The position numbers and the translations under genes are program-made. From Bordetella parapertussis (GTDB lineage Bacteria > Pseudomonadota > Gammaproteobacteria > Burkholderiales > SG8-41), in NCBI GenBank assembly GCA_945906815.1, contig CAMDRT010000019.1, forward strand, positions 1-64,000: DNA of 64,000 bases. The letters run 5' to 3'. The notes below the pieces were generated by a model. That model searched no databases. It had not been told where the DNA came from and saw only the letters and a program-made list of their open reading frames with translations. This document shows, in pieces, positions 24,789 through 34,278 of the stretch (its first letter is position 1; each line of letters opens with the position of its first letter).

Positions 24789-25646
24789 TTACGAATTTTC
24801 TTCCTCCGCCCGCTTCATCGCGCGCACGCCGATCTGCACCGTCAGCGCACCCGTCATTGGCAGCACGCACGAGATCGCCTCTAGCACCTGCAGGCGCGTC
24901 ATTCCACAGGCATACGCGCGCCGGATATGCCGAGCGGCGAATTCGACTTCGCCACGCGCGCATAGCGCCGCCACCGCGATCAGTTCGCGCGGACCGGGGC
25001 CCAGCACTTCGTCAACCGCGCCGTCCGGTAGCAAGCAATAATCCACCCAGTGTGTGGCACGGCGCGCGAGTTCTGGCTCGAGGCTGGCGACGTATTGCCA
25101 CTCCGGCGTATTGAGCACGCTGTCGTTGCCGGCGGAAGGACTTGCCCTGTCACGGCCGGACCGCATCTCGGGAAACGGTGTCAGTGTCGCGGGCGCGCCG
25201 CCGGGCGGAATTTTGCCGAACGGATACGCCGGATCGTTTGCCGTGATCATCGCCAGCGTCACATGCGCGATGGTCGACCAGCCGACGATGGCGGCAACGG
25301 CCGTGGCGGCCTCCACCATCACCTTGTTGGTCACGCCGCGCTGCCACAAGCGTCGCACGTGATTGGCGGCAAACCGGTCGTCGCCCTTGGCGCATAACTG
25401 GCACAGCGCGATCAGTTCGCGCATAGTGCCTGAGAGCTTTTGCGAGTCGCCTTCCGAGCCGGTGTAGTGGTGCATATAACCGGCGGTTTTGGAAATTAGG
25501 TCATAGGTGCGCGGCGATTCGCGCGCCAGCACCTTGAATTCCTCGAAAATTTCGCCGCGGCGGGCGATGGCGCGGGCGATCACCGCCTCGGCGCTCATGT
25601 CTTCCGGTTCTTCCGGTTTCTTACGTTCATCGGCCGCTGCCGTCAT
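24789..25646 (-). CDS. Tandem carboxymuconolactone decarboxylase-like (AhpD fold) protein
   Basis: 285 residues with two CMD-type repeats. The first (about 75-135) has LSGTMRELIALCQLCAKGDD and FAANHVRRLWQRGVT, the second (about 215-275) PGPRELIAVAALCARGEVEF and AARHIRRAYACGMTRLQVLE. The AhpD redox motif CxxC is absent in both repeats, so decarboxylase/lactonase-like or purely structural roles are more likely than peroxidase reduction. AGGAG precedes the ATG. It is sandwiched between two Bug genes on the same strand with gaps of 55 and 88 bp, suggesting a role in catabolism of the ligand those proteins bind. Confidence 0.8.
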   Translation of the reverse strand: MTAAADERKKPEEPEDMSAEAVIARAIARRGEIFEEFKVLARESPRTYDLISKTAGYMHHYTGSEGDSQKLSGTMRELIALCQLCAKGDDRFAANHVRRLWQRGVTNKVMVEAATAVAAIVGWSTIAHVTLAMITANDPAYPFGKIPPGGAPATLTPFPEMRSGRDRASPSAGNDSVLNTPEWQYVASLEPELARRATHWVDYCLLPDGAVDEVLGPGPRELIAVAALCARGEVEFAARHIRRAYACGMTRLQVLEAISCVLPMTGALTVQIGVRAMKRAEEENS

Positions 25647-25734
25647 GCGCGTCTCCTGAGTGTATCGAAATCAACGGGTCGAGATAGTGAGTGTGTGTGA
25701 CAACCCGATAAGCACGGTTTAATTGACCGCCGCC

Positions 25735-26715
25735 TCACTCGCCCTTGATGCCCGCAAGCGCCGCGAGCTTTTGCCACTTGGCCATTTCCGCCGCCACGTG
25801 TTTACCCAACTCGTCCGGCGACTTGGTTACCGGCTCAGCCGCTTCGCCGCGCAGGCGTTTGTCTATTTCGGGCGATTTGAGTACAGCGTTGATTTCGCTG
25901 TTAAGGCGTTGAATGATCGCCGGCGGCGTGCCGCGCGCGACCGCGGTACCCCACCAGTTGTAGGTTTCGTAACCGGGCACACCACCCTCGATAATGGTCG
26001 GCACATTCGGCAGTATCGGCGCGCGCGCGGTGCCGCTGGTGCCGAGCGCCCGCAGCCTGTTGGAACGGATATGCGGCAGCGCCTGGATCAGCGACGCCAC
26101 CAGCATCTGCGCTTCGCCCGAAACCGTGTCGATCAGCGCGGGTCCGCCACCTTTGTACGGCACGTGCAGCATGTTGATGCCGGTCATGTGCTTCAACAGT
26201 TCGGTGGCAAAATGCGCGTTGCTGCCCACACCGGTGGAGGCGTAGACAATCTGCCCCGGCTTGGCTTTGGCGAGCGCAATCAGTTCCTTGATGTTTTTTG
26301 CGGGAAAGCTCTGCGTTACTGCCAGCACATTGGGGCCGACGCCGAGCATGGAAACCCAGTCGAAGGCTGTCAGCGGATCGTACGGCAACTTGTGGATCAC
26401 CGGATTGGTGGTAAATGAAGTGGAGATGATCAGCATCGTGTAGCCGTCAGGCGGCGATTTGGCGACCAGTTCGGTGCCGATGATCGAATTGCCGCCGGCG
26501 CGATTGTCTGCGACGACTGTGCGGCCGAGGCGTTCGCTGAGAGACTGCGCAAGCAGGCGCCCGACGATGTCGTTGCTGCCGCCCGGCGGAAACGGAATGA
26601 TGAAACGTATGGACTTGGCGGGCCATGCCGGCGCGGCGGTTTGCGCGTGCGCCGTGTGTGCGGCTGCGCTGGCTGACAACGCAGCGCCGAGAAACAAGTA
26701 TTGGAGTTTGCGCAT
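25735..26715 (-). CDS. Bug/TctC-family periplasmic binding protein
   Basis: 326 residues, signal peptide MRKLQYLFLGAALSASAAAH. Mature start WPAKSIRFIIPFPPGGSNDI; KLPYDPLTAFDWVSM is an unusual first-lobe variant (normally PxxDFxPV); second lobe HVPYKGGGPALID. AAGGAAA precedes the ATG. First gene of the Bug-CMD-Bug unit, divergent from the Bug gene at 26876 with a 160-bp shared upstream region. Confidence 0.9.
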   Translation of the reverse strand: MRKLQYLFLGAALSASAAAHTAHAQTAAPAWPAKSIRFIIPFPPGGSNDIVGRLLAQSLSERLGRTVVADNRAGGNSIIGTELVAKSPPDGYTMLIISTSFTTNPVIHKLPYDPLTAFDWVSMLGVGPNVLAVTQSFPAKNIKELIALAKAKPGQIVYASTGVGSNAHFATELLKHMTGINMLHVPYKGGGPALIDTVSGEAQMLVASLIQALPHIRSNRLRALGTSGTARAPILPNVPTIIEGGVPGYETYNWWGTAVARGTPPAIIQRLNSEINAVLKSPEIDKRLRGEAAEPVTKSPDELGKHVAAEMAKWQKLAALAGIKGE

Positions 26716-26875
26716 GCGAATTTCCTTATTGACGCTTTTTGATATTTACCGACGCTCATTGACGCGTATTGATGTCATGTGGCCGCAGGCGGCAAAGTAC
26801 GCGACACTACGCGACGACACCACACAGTGCGCGTCAGCACGAATTCATCTATCTATACCACAATATAAAAACGCC
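26716..26875. promoter_or_regulatory. Divergent promoter region between two Bug genes
   Basis: Contains two direct copies of TTGACGC 30 bp apart (26729-26735, 26759-26765), each followed by TTGAT, and a tandem ACGCGACACT/ACGCGACGAC. Such spaced repeats could bind a regulator serving both genes. No regulator is encoded nearby. Confidence 0.3.
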
Positions 26876-27844
26876 ATGAAGCACAGATTCCTGATCGCTG
26901 TTACCGTGATGGCACTGGCCGCACCGGCCCTGGTTGTCGCTCAAGCCTATCCCGCGCGCCCGGTGCGCCTGGTCGTGCCGTTTGCCGCGGGCGGACCGGT
27001 GGACACGGTGGCGCGGCTGTTTGCGCCGCGGCTTACTGATAGCTGGGGCCAGCAGGTGGTGATCGACAATCGCGGCGGCGCAAACAGCATAATCGGCAGC
27101 GAAGCAGTGGCACGCGCCGCCCCCGACGGTTACACGCTGCTCATCGTCTCAGCCGGCTTTGCGATCAACGTCAGCCTGCAGCCCAAGCTGCCCTACGACA
27201 CGCTGCGCGATTTCACTCCGATCACTACGGTGGCATTTGGTCCTGGCGTCCTGGTGACGCATCCGTCGTTGCCGGTGCGCAACCTGAAGGCGTTGATTGC
27301 GCTCGCCAAGGCGCAACCTGGCCAGCTAACCTTCGCTTCGGCAGGAGCGGGCGCGCCGACCAGCCACTTGGGCATGGAACTGCTGAAGGTGACCGCCGGC
27401 ATCGATATGGTTCATGTGCCGTACAAGAGCATGGCGCCGGCGCTGACCGATATCCTCGGCGGGCAGGTGCACATGGGCATGCCGACGATCAACGTCTCGG
27501 TGCAGCATTTGCGCTCGGGTCGCTTGCGCGCCATCGGCGTGAGCATGCTCACGCGTTCGCCGGTATTGCCGGATGTGCCCCCCTTGGCGGAAGTGGGCAT
27601 GCCGGGCTACGAAGCAAACAACTGGACGCTGGTGCTCGGCCCGGCGGGACTGCCGGGCGCCATCGCCGAAAAAATTCACGCCGATGTGGGCAGGGTAATT
27701 CAGGCGCAGGATATCCGCGAGCGTTTTCAGGCGGCTGGCATGGAGGCGCGCAGCCTGCCCTATGCGCAGGTGACACCTCATGTGCGCAACGAAATCACCA
27801 AATGGGCGAAGGTGGTAAAAGCTTCGGGTGCAAAAGTGAACTAA
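26876..27844 (+). CDS. Bug/TctC-family periplasmic binding protein
   Basis: 322 residues from the ATG at 26876, where the signal peptide MKHRFLIAVTVMALAAPALV begins; the reading frame is open further upstream but that part is antisense to the divergent Bug gene. Mature start YPARPVRLVVPFAAGGPVDT; KLPYDTLRDFTPI; second lobe HVPYKSMAPALTD, with KS where KG is usual. Monocistronic. A hairpin at 27848-27862 follows its stop. Confidence 0.9.
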   Translation: MKHRFLIAVTVMALAAPALVVAQAYPARPVRLVVPFAAGGPVDTVARLFAPRLTDSWGQQVVIDNRGGANSIIGSEAVARAAPDGYTLLIVSAGFAINVSLQPKLPYDTLRDFTPITTVAFGPGVLVTHPSLPVRNLKALIALAKAQPGQLTFASAGAGAPTSHLGMELLKVTAGIDMVHVPYKSMAPALTDILGGQVHMGMPTINVSVQHLRSGRLRAIGVSMLTRSPVLPDVPPLAEVGMPGYEANNWTLVLGPAGLPGAIAEKIHADVGRVIQAQDIRERFQAAGMEARSLPYAQVTPHVRNEITKWAKVVKASGAKVN

Positions 27845-27847
27845 ATC

Positions 27848-27862
27848 CGGGATGCTATCCCG
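27848..27862 (+). terminator. Hairpin after Bug gene
   Basis: CGGGAT-GCT-ATCCCG, a perfect 6-bp stem directly behind the stop codon, but without a T-run. Weak terminator or mRNA 3' stabiliser. Confidence 0.3.
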
Positions 27863-27864
27863 CG

Positions 27865-27920
27865 CCCGCGTAACGGCCCAATTGCGCGGGCGCCGCCTCG
27901 CCCCGCTCCGCCGGCGTTTT
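27865..27920. repeat. Small IS transposase C-terminal fragment
   Basis: The minus strand reads GKTPAERGEAAPAQLGRY, the same segment as in copies A, D and F. No IS end remains. It lies between convergent genes. Confidence 0.5.
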
Positions 27921-27981
27921 GCCTATCGCAGGGAAAAGGACTATAGCAAAAATTCGCTAACGGTCATCTGGAGCGTCTTGG

Positions 27982-29139
27982 TCAAGCCAGCCGCCCGCCC
28001 AATCGCTTGGCCAACCAGTCGGCGACAAGATTAGCGCCCACCTGGCGATTGTCCTCTTGGCAATGGTCGCTGCCGCCGTCATGCGCAGCTAGGATCTTCA
28101 GCGTCTTGTCTTTTGAGCCTACAGCCTCATATAGCTGCTGCGCGAATTCCAACGGCACGATATTGTCATTTTCGCCGTGGATGCAGTAGAACGGGCATTG
28201 GAGTTTCTCAGCGATGCCAGCCAGTCGGTAGTTTTCAAGTTTTTTCATGCTCGCCGCCATGTCGGGCATGCCTAGCACCCACGGCAACTGGAACGACGGC
28301 GCTGAAATTTTGGTGCCGCCGGTCTCCATGATCTTGCGCCGCCGCACCCACGCTTCGTGGTAATCAAAATGCCCTCCCCAGGCAACGCAGGCAGCGAAGC
28401 GCGGCTCCAGCGCTGCTGCGCGCGGTGCGTAATACCCTCCCATGCTGAAGCCCATCACAGCGACGCGCGCGGCATCAACTTCGCTGCGGCCGGTGAGATA
28501 GTCCAGTGCCGCCCGCGCTGGCACCTCATAATCATGGCGGCTGGGAATGCCCTGCAGGCGTAACGCCTCGCCCTGCCCGGGGCCGTCAATTGCCAGCACG
28601 TGAATGCCACGGCGGGTAATTTCCGCGCCGCCGAACAGCACGCTCATTTCTTTGGCATTATCCAGGCCGTCGAACATCACAACGGTCGGTGCGGCACCAG
28701 CGACGTCCGCCTTGTAGAACCAGGCTGGCAGGGTCGTGCCTTCAAATGGCACCTCGACCCGTTCAATCGTCGGGTAACGCCGCGCAATCCCCTTGCCGAA
28801 GCAGCGCAGGCAGCTGCGATAAGTGTCCCATTTGCGATCCGAGGGGGCGATGAAGCGCTCGCCGCAAAAATAATAAATGGCGGCACGCAGGTAATAACTG
28901 CCGGCGGTCAACCGGTAACCATCGCGGTCAGCGCTATCGGCAAACCCCTCAACCCGCTGTGCCATGGCCGTCCACTCCTGCCACCAGCGTTCGTTGTCGC
29001 CGACATGCGCCTTCAGCTTCTGCCCGACCTGATCGATCTCGCCGATCGCCGCTGCACCCCAGGTTTGCATCTCAATACCGAACATCATACCCTGCGACCA
29101 CATGTGGTTGCCGGGGAAATACTCGAACCAATGGCTCAT
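27982..29139 (-). CDS. Alpha/beta hydrolase (pseudooxynicotine-hydrolase-like)
   Basis: 385 residues. The N-terminal helical cap (about 1-130) and the C-terminal alpha/beta hydrolase domain resemble 2,6-dihydroxypseudooxynicotine hydrolase and FrsA-like C-C or ester hydrolases. Catalytic triad: Ser232 in GFSMGG, Asp325 in HGENDNIVP and His359 in GGSDHCQED. The oxyanion region is MFDGLDNAKE. No signal peptide, so cytoplasmic. It is the third gene of a minus-strand unit after two Bug genes (30307 and 29259), with a 119-bp gap. A ring-cleavage or ester product imported through those proteins is a plausible substrate. Confidence 0.85.
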   Translation of the reverse strand: MSHWFEYFPGNHMWSQGMMFGIEMQTWGAAAIGEIDQVGQKLKAHVGDNERWWQEWTAMAQRVEGFADSADRDGYRLTAGSYYLRAAIYYFCGERFIAPSDRKWDTYRSCLRCFGKGIARRYPTIERVEVPFEGTTLPAWFYKADVAGAAPTVVMFDGLDNAKEMSVLFGGAEITRRGIHVLAIDGPGQGEALRLQGIPSRHDYEVPARAALDYLTGRSEVDAARVAVMGFSMGGYYAPRAAALEPRFAACVAWGGHFDYHEAWVRRRKIMETGGTKISAPSFQLPWVLGMPDMAASMKKLENYRLAGIAEKLQCPFYCIHGENDNIVPLEFAQQLYEAVGSKDKTLKILAAHDGGSDHCQEDNRQVGANLVADWLAKRLGGRLA

Positions 29140-29258
29140 CTCAACTTACTCTCTGTTATGTTCAACGTTCCATCCGCGCGCCCCGGTTAATTCCGATGCT
29201 TGTTTGCGCCACCGTGAAAGCATAGCGGACAGGATGCCCATGGCGTGTACCGCTTCGG

Positions 29259-30227
29259 CTATTTCGGCACCAGCCCAATATCACGTGCCACCTTGCCATA
29301 CTTGTCGTATTCGCTCTTCAGTAACGCACCGAAATATTCCGGCGACTCCGTCCACAGGTCCAGTCCAAAGGCCTCCAGCTTTTTTTGTATGTCCGGCTGT
29401 TTCAGGGCCACGTTCGTTTCGCGATTGAGGATCGCAATGATGTCCTTTGGCACGTTGGCCGGCGCGACGAATCCAAACCAACCACCGGATGAAAATCCCG
29501 GAACCGATTCCGCGATGGTGGGAAAATCGGGATAGTTAGGTGCGCGTGTCTCTTTGGCAATACCAAGTAGTCGCACCCTGCCGGACACGATAAAGGGATG
29601 CATGCCTGTGAACGAGGCGAAGCCTGCATCCACTCTGCCGCTCATGAGCTCCGCGCCCATCTGCGGCACTCCTTTGAAAGGGATATGCAGATACTCGAAG
29701 CCCACAATAGAGCGAAACATCTCGGTCGCCATGTGCAGGAAAGCGCCCTCGCCGTTCGAGGCAAAAGTCACCTTGCCCGGATGGGCTTTCAAATATTGGA
29801 TGAACTGGCCCACGTTCCTGAACGGGGTGCTGGGGTGCACCACCAGCGCCAAGTAGTTAGTCGAGACCAGCGCGATCGGCGTAAAGTCTTTGAACACGTT
29901 GTAAGGAACCTGCTTCATCGTATGCGGAATGACCGACATATTGCCGCCCTGCCCGCAGGCCATCGTGTAGCCGTCGGCGGGTGCTTGCGCGGTCATCGCT
30001 AGGCCAATGGTGCCACTGGCACCGGGCCGGTTGTCGACCACAAACTGCTGACCGAGACGTTCGCCCATTTTGTGGCCTAGCAAGCGAGCAAGCGTGTCGC
30101 AAGAATCACCGGGGAGTTGGGGAACGATGATGCGCACAGCCTTGATGGGGTACTTCTGAGCCATCGCCGTACCTGTCACACCAGCACATGCGAGCAGCAG
30201 GCAAATCATGCGTGCAATAACTATCAT
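29259..30227 (-). CDS. Bug/TctC-family periplasmic binding protein
   Basis: 322 residues, signal peptide MIVIARMICLLLACAGVTGT. Mature start YPIKAVRIIVPQLPGDSCDT: the ligand loop PQLPGDSCD deviates from PFPPGGxxD and includes a Cys. The KLPYDP segment is replaced by KQVPYNVFKDFTPI, while the second lobe reads HIPFKGVPQMGAE. GGGG precedes the ATG. Second gene of the unit Bug-Bug-hydrolase. Confidence 0.88.
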   Translation of the reverse strand: MIVIARMICLLLACAGVTGTAMAQKYPIKAVRIIVPQLPGDSCDTLARLLGHKMGERLGQQFVVDNRPGASGTIGLAMTAQAPADGYTMACGQGGNMSVIPHTMKQVPYNVFKDFTPIALVSTNYLALVVHPSTPFRNVGQFIQYLKAHPGKVTFASNGEGAFLHMATEMFRSIVGFEYLHIPFKGVPQMGAELMSGRVDAGFASFTGMHPFIVSGRVRLLGIAKETRAPNYPDFPTIAESVPGFSSGGWFGFVAPANVPKDIIAILNRETNVALKQPDIQKKLEAFGLDLWTESPEYFGALLKSEYDKYGKVARDIGLVPK

Positions 30228-30306
30228 TGAAATCCCCCGTATTGGCGAAAAAGAAACCTGGTGTTTGTCATTGCAGCACTTCCTTCCAGTACAAGCCGAT
30301 TTTTTT

Positions 30307-31305
30307 CTATCGAATCGATTCCGGCGCGATGCCCGCGGTCTTGATCACCTTGCGCCAACGTTCTTCTTCGGAACGAATCATCTCACCGAATGCCGCTGGT
30401 GTGCTGGTCGCGGCCTCGATACCTTGTATCAAAATACGTTGCGCGAATCCGGGCTGTGAAAGCACCTTGTTCAGGTCTGCATTGATGCGCATGACAATCT
30501 CGCGCGGCGTGCGTGCCGGTGCCAGCAAGCCATACCATGTCGTATTGTTGAATCCCGGCAGCGTTTCGGCAAGGGCCGGCAAATCGGGGGCCGCGCGCGT
30601 ACGTGTTGCGTGCCCCACGGCAATAGCTCGTAGCCGCCCCGTCTTCACGTGCGGCAGCACCTGCGGGATCGCCGAAAACATGAATTGCAGTTGACCGCCC
30701 AGCAGCTCGGTGATTGCCGGGCCGCCCCCTTTATACGGCACGTGCATGGTTCGCGTACCCGCCATGATGTCAAACATCTCACCGCCCAGATGATTCGGTG
30801 TCGCCGTGCCGGACGATCCGTAATTGAGTTTGCCGGGTTGCGACTTGGCGTAGTCGATGAATGCCTTCACGCTGTTCGCAGGGACGGAGGCATGCAGCAC
30901 CAGCATATAGGGCGCGTAAACAATCAGTCCGATAGGCACGAAGTCCTTGCGCGGATCATAGGCTAGCCGGGTACCCAGTGCCGGTGCAATCGCTAGGCCG
31001 GTGGAAGTGCCCAACAGCAGCGTGTAGCCGTCGGGCACCGAGGCAGCCGCCATGCCGTGCCCAATAAGGCTGCCTGCGCCACCCCGATTGTCGATCACCA
31101 TTTGCTGTCCCCAGATTTCAGACAGGCGCGGCCCGACTTCGCGCGCGATGTAATCAGTGGACCCGCCCGGCGGGTAGGGCACGATGAAGCGGATCGGCTT
31201 GGTTGGGTAATTCTGCTGAGTCACCTGAGCGTGCGCGCCGCTCGCTCCTAGTAGTAGTGACAACAGGCCGCACATCGTAGCTATCCCACACCAAGTCATC
31301 CGCAT
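30307..31305 (-). CDS. Bug/TctC-family periplasmic binding protein
   Basis: 332 residues from the ATG at 31305, chosen because AGGA precedes it and the signal peptide (WCGIATMCGLLSLLLGASGA) follows. Mature start YPTKPIRFIVPYPPGGSTDY, first lobe RLAYDPRKDFVPI, second lobe HVPYKGGGPAITE. A canonical member. Stop-to-start gap to the next Bug gene is 79 bp. Confidence 0.9.
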   Translation of the reverse strand: MRMTWCGIATMCGLLSLLLGASGAHAQVTQQNYPTKPIRFIVPYPPGGSTDYIAREVGPRLSEIWGQQMVIDNRGGAGSLIGHGMAAASVPDGYTLLLGTSTGLAIAPALGTRLAYDPRKDFVPIGLIVYAPYMLVLHASVPANSVKAFIDYAKSQPGKLNYGSSGTATPNHLGGEMFDIMAGTRTMHVPYKGGGPAITELLGGQLQFMFSAIPQVLPHVKTGRLRAIAVGHATRTRAAPDLPALAETLPGFNNTTWYGLLAPARTPREIVMRINADLNKVLSQPGFAQRILIQGIEAATSTPAAFGEMIRSEEERWRKVIKTAGIAPESIR

Positions 31306-31381
31306 AATTTTTCCTGATTCAAGGCCAAGCGTGCCTAACAGCATGAAACCCTTCCACTGCCCGATTGTATGCGCTGCATGT

Positions 31382-31594
31382 GCCCCGCGCCACGACTCGC
31401 CGCGCGTGATCGTGGCTAAGCTCAGCACCGAAGTAGTGAAAATTCTCGTCGATTCACCGCTGGCAAAATGACCGGTCGGTCAGGGCCACTACCCCGCGCA
31501 GATCACACCGGCAGCTCTGGCCGCATATAGGCGCACCGAGACCAAGCGCGTTACGCACATCATCAAGCTGGCGGGGTTGGAGACCGCACAATAA
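31382..31594 (+). pseudogene. Bug/TctC C-terminal remnant
   Basis: One plus-strand frame reads SPRVIVAKLSTEVVKILVDS, then a TGA at 31469-31471, then in the same frame PAALAAYRRTETKRVTHIIK and LAGLETAQ with a stop. The first part matches the Bug hinge helix (TPxxVIAKLxAEVxKIL), the second the Bug C-terminal helix. It is a decayed paralogue with one nonsense codon and no 5' part. Confidence 0.55.
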
Positions 31595-31801
31595 GAGTCC
31601 GTGAAGAAATTGGGAGGCCCTGCTAGGTGCGCAGCGCACCGTGTGCCGAGCCACACAAGCGATTCGCAACGAAGCGGCGCGCTCAAGACCAGCGGCCAAA
31701 TGTCCAAGCCATCAAGGGAACTTCTATGTCGCGCAAACCGCGCGCGGTATGCAAAAGCTGGTATACAAGAGGATTGGGGCCGGTAACCACGAAGTAAACA
31801 T

Positions 31802-32767
31802 ATGCAAAGCATCCGAAGGGTCTCCCGCATAGCGATCACCTGTGCATTTGCGTGCATCAGCAGCGCCCATGCACAAACCGCTTTTCCGCTGAAGCCGCTG
31901 CGCTTTGTCGCCATGAGCACCGGCTTTCCGGAGAACACTGCGCGCGCATTGGCTAATGAAATGACGCTGATGGCGAAACAGAATATCGTGGTCGATCCGC
32001 GGCCCGGCGCCAACGGCATCCTTGCGGCAGAACACGTCGCCCGCGCTACACCTGATGGCTATACGCTTCTGGTCGGCACCAACTCCACGCACGCAGCGAA
32101 CCCGAGCCTCTACAAAAAGCTGCCGTACGACTACGTGAAGGATTTTGCGCCAGTCAGCGGCATTTCGCTGGGCATGTCGGCGCTGGTGGTCAATCCGCAC
32201 GTGCCGGCGAAGAGCGTCGGGGAGCTGACCGCGCTCGCGCGCAAGTCACCAGGCAAGCTCACCTTCGGCCACGGCAGTTCGGTATCGCTCACCGCCGTGG
32301 AATATTACAAACTGCTCACCGGTGTGAGCATCGTCGCCGTGCCGTACAAAACCGTGCCGCAAGGCGTAACAGATCTCATCGCCGGGCGCATCGACATCAT
32401 GACGGCCAATCTTGGCGCGGCCGTGCCACAAGTGCAGGCCAAACGCCTGCGCGCGCTGGCGGTCACGGGCGGCACGCGCTGGCCGCTGCTGCCCGACACA
32501 CCTACGCTGCACGAAGCCGGCGTCGCCAACTACGAATGGACGTTCTGGAATGCGGCATGGCTGCCGGCAAACACGCCGCCGGAAATCGTCACGCGCATGA
32601 GCGAATGGATCAACACGGCGCTGGAGCGTCCGCGCGTGAAGGACTATCTGTTCAACGCCGGCAGCGTCGCCTTCGGCACCACGCCGGATGGCCTGATGAA
32701 ATTTCAGATGACCGAACACGACAAGTGGCGCAAGGTGATCGTGGCAGCGAAGATTTCCGCCGAATAA
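31802..32767 (+). CDS. Bug/TctC-family protein with strongly altered ligand loop
   Basis: 321 residues, signal peptide region ISRIAITCAFACISSAHAQT-like (cleavage after AHA). The mature start is FPLKPLRFVAMSTGFPENTA: there is no VPF and no GG-x-x-D; AMSTGFPEN takes its place. KLPYDYVKDFAPV and VPYKTVPQGVTDLIAGRID are kept. No clear ribosome site. Convergent with the DapA-family gene, the only neighbour it could have been paired with. The loop change predicts a ligand or carboxylate-binding mode different from the other paralogues. Confidence 0.85.
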   Translation: MQSIRRVSRIAITCAFACISSAHAQTAFPLKPLRFVAMSTGFPENTARALANEMTLMAKQNIVVDPRPGANGILAAEHVARATPDGYTLLVGTNSTHAANPSLYKKLPYDYVKDFAPVSGISLGMSALVVNPHVPAKSVGELTALARKSPGKLTFGHGSSVSLTAVEYYKLLTGVSIVAVPYKTVPQGVTDLIAGRIDIMTANLGAAVPQVQAKRLRALAVTGGTRWPLLPDTPTLHEAGVANYEWTFWNAAWLPANTPPEIVTRMSEWINTALERPRVKDYLFNAGSVAFGTTPDGLMKFQMTEHDKWRKVIVAAKISAE

Positions 32768-32794
32768 CGCGGGTGTTGTGCGTGGGGGGACTGC

Positions 32795-33757
32795 CTACAT
32801 CCCCACCGCGTTCTTCGCCATCAACATCCCTGCCTTTTCCAGCCCTGCGCGTATCGCGTCTTTGCGCGCCGGCGTGACGTTGAGCGCGGGCGGGCGCACC
32901 CACGAGGATGGAATTTCACCAAGCTGCGCCAGCGCCTCCTTGTTGGCGGCGCAGGTGCTCACCGGCGTTTTCTGCAACTGGTATTCGTAGACCGCATCCA
33001 TCAGCGGCACCGCAAAGCGGTTGTGGAGGTCCTTCGCCTTGCGCGCATCGCCCTCAGTGGCTTCGCGTATGAGTTGCACCCATTGCTGCGTGCCGACGAC
33101 GCTGATGCCGAGCAGCGCACCGGGCGCGTTGTGCAGCAGCATGCCCAGCAGCGACGGCGCATCACACGCTGCGAGTACGGCGAGCTTGTCGCCAAGCGCA
33201 TCGCTGATCTCCGCGTACTTGGATGCGGTAACAGTAGCTGCCTTGATGCCGACCACGTTGCGCAGACTCGCGATGCGCTCCAGCGACGCCAGCGAATACG
33301 CGCAGCCGGTGGCCTCGGGATACTGAAACACGATCATCGGCAAATCCACTTCCCGATCCATGCGTTCGAACACCCCATACACAGCCTCGGGCTGATGACA
33401 CAAATGGCGATACGGACGCACATCGAACAGCGGTAGCACCAGCAGCATTTGCGCACCGGCGTTTTTGGCGATCACGCCTTCATGCACCAGACCCGCCAGC
33501 GAGCCGCTGGCTATCCCTGCGATCAGCTTCACGCCCTTGGGCATGACTTTTTTCGCGGCGGCGACGATGCCGATGCGCTCCTCAGAGGTAAGCGTGAGCA
33601 CTTCGCCCGCATGCCCGCTCACTGCGATCCCGTAAATGCCTTGGGTCGAGGCCACGCGCGCGACGTGATGTTCAAAGCTTTTATAGTCGATGGAACCGTC
33701 CGCCTTGAACGGCGTGACGACGGCGGAAATCAAGCCGCGAATTTCATTGTGGTCCAT
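32795..33757 (-). CDS. DapA/NanA-family aldolase or lyase
   Basis: A 320-residue TIM-barrel class I aldolase of the dihydrodipicolinate synthase superfamily. The Schiff-base Lys172 is in VVGIKAAT and the catalytic Tyr146 in FQYPEAT. The N-terminus GLISAVVTPFKADGSID is typical. The phosphate/carboxylate motif GxxGE is SGHAGEV, so it is not a standard DapA. Members with this pattern include keto-deoxy-sugar-acid dehydratases, hydroxybenzylidenepyruvate aldolases and related carboxylic-acid lyases. AGGGAG precedes the ATG. It lies alone, convergent with a Bug gene. A lysine biosynthetic role is unlikely. Confidence 0.85.
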   Translation of the reverse strand: MDHNEIRGLISAVVTPFKADGSIDYKSFEHHVARVASTQGIYGIAVSGHAGEVLTLTSEERIGIVAAAKKVMPKGVKLIAGIASGSLAGLVHEGVIAKNAGAQMLLVLPLFDVRPYRHLCHQPEAVYGVFERMDREVDLPMIVFQYPEATGCAYSLASLERIASLRNVVGIKAATVTASKYAEISDALGDKLAVLAACDAPSLLGMLLHNAPGALLGISVVGTQQWVQLIREATEGDARKAKDLHNRFAVPLMDAVYEYQLQKTPVSTCAANKEALAQLGEIPSSWVRPPALNVTPARKDAIRAGLEKAGMLMAKNAVGM

Positions 33758-34278
33758 GAGTCTTTCTCCCTAAACAATTGACCTCAGCATCTACCCCATA
33801 CAGCATGCGCCGATACCTAATGTTAACCACGTCCTGCGAAATGCGCACTCCGCAATACTCTCATCGAACTTGACCAAAACTGTACGATTCCCATCGAGAT
33901 CGATGGCCGTGCTCAACCTGCAACCCCATGTGCCGTTGATACCAGTCGCGTTCAATGTGCGGACACAACTGCTGCGCGTCTCTGGCGAGCGCGAGGACAC
34001 CACTTGCACCTCACCCTCGCTCTTCAGAATCGCGGACGCCCGCGCCCAGAAGAAAATCGGATCCGCGTGAATCGCGTCTAGCAATTTTCGTTTTTCAAGC
34101 CTATGTTATCGTAGGGGCTCTAAACGGGTTTGCGAGACGGTTCGCTCGTGGCGCACCACTTAGCCGTCCTTCGCGCATGGAGGTAGGCTGAAAAAATAGA
34201 GTCCGACGGCCCGTGTAATTTAAAGATTTAAACAAACAGTTTAGAAAATCGACGTTTCTCTCATAGCCAGAGGCTGTC
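33758..34278. other. Stretch without a supported gene
   Basis: A 97-codon minus-strand frame (33791-34084) is open but shows no family resemblance and no good ribosome site. The last 80 bp are A/T-rich and probably hold the promoter of the Popeye-like gene. Confidence 0.4.

Noticed and set aside
26459..26875. Long N-terminal extension of the Bug gene at 26876
   Set aside because: It is antisense to the divergent Bug gene; the signal peptide and family similarity start at 26876.
33791..34084. 97-codon minus-strand frame
   Set aside because: No family resemblance, no ribosome site, no conserved neighbour; probably chance.
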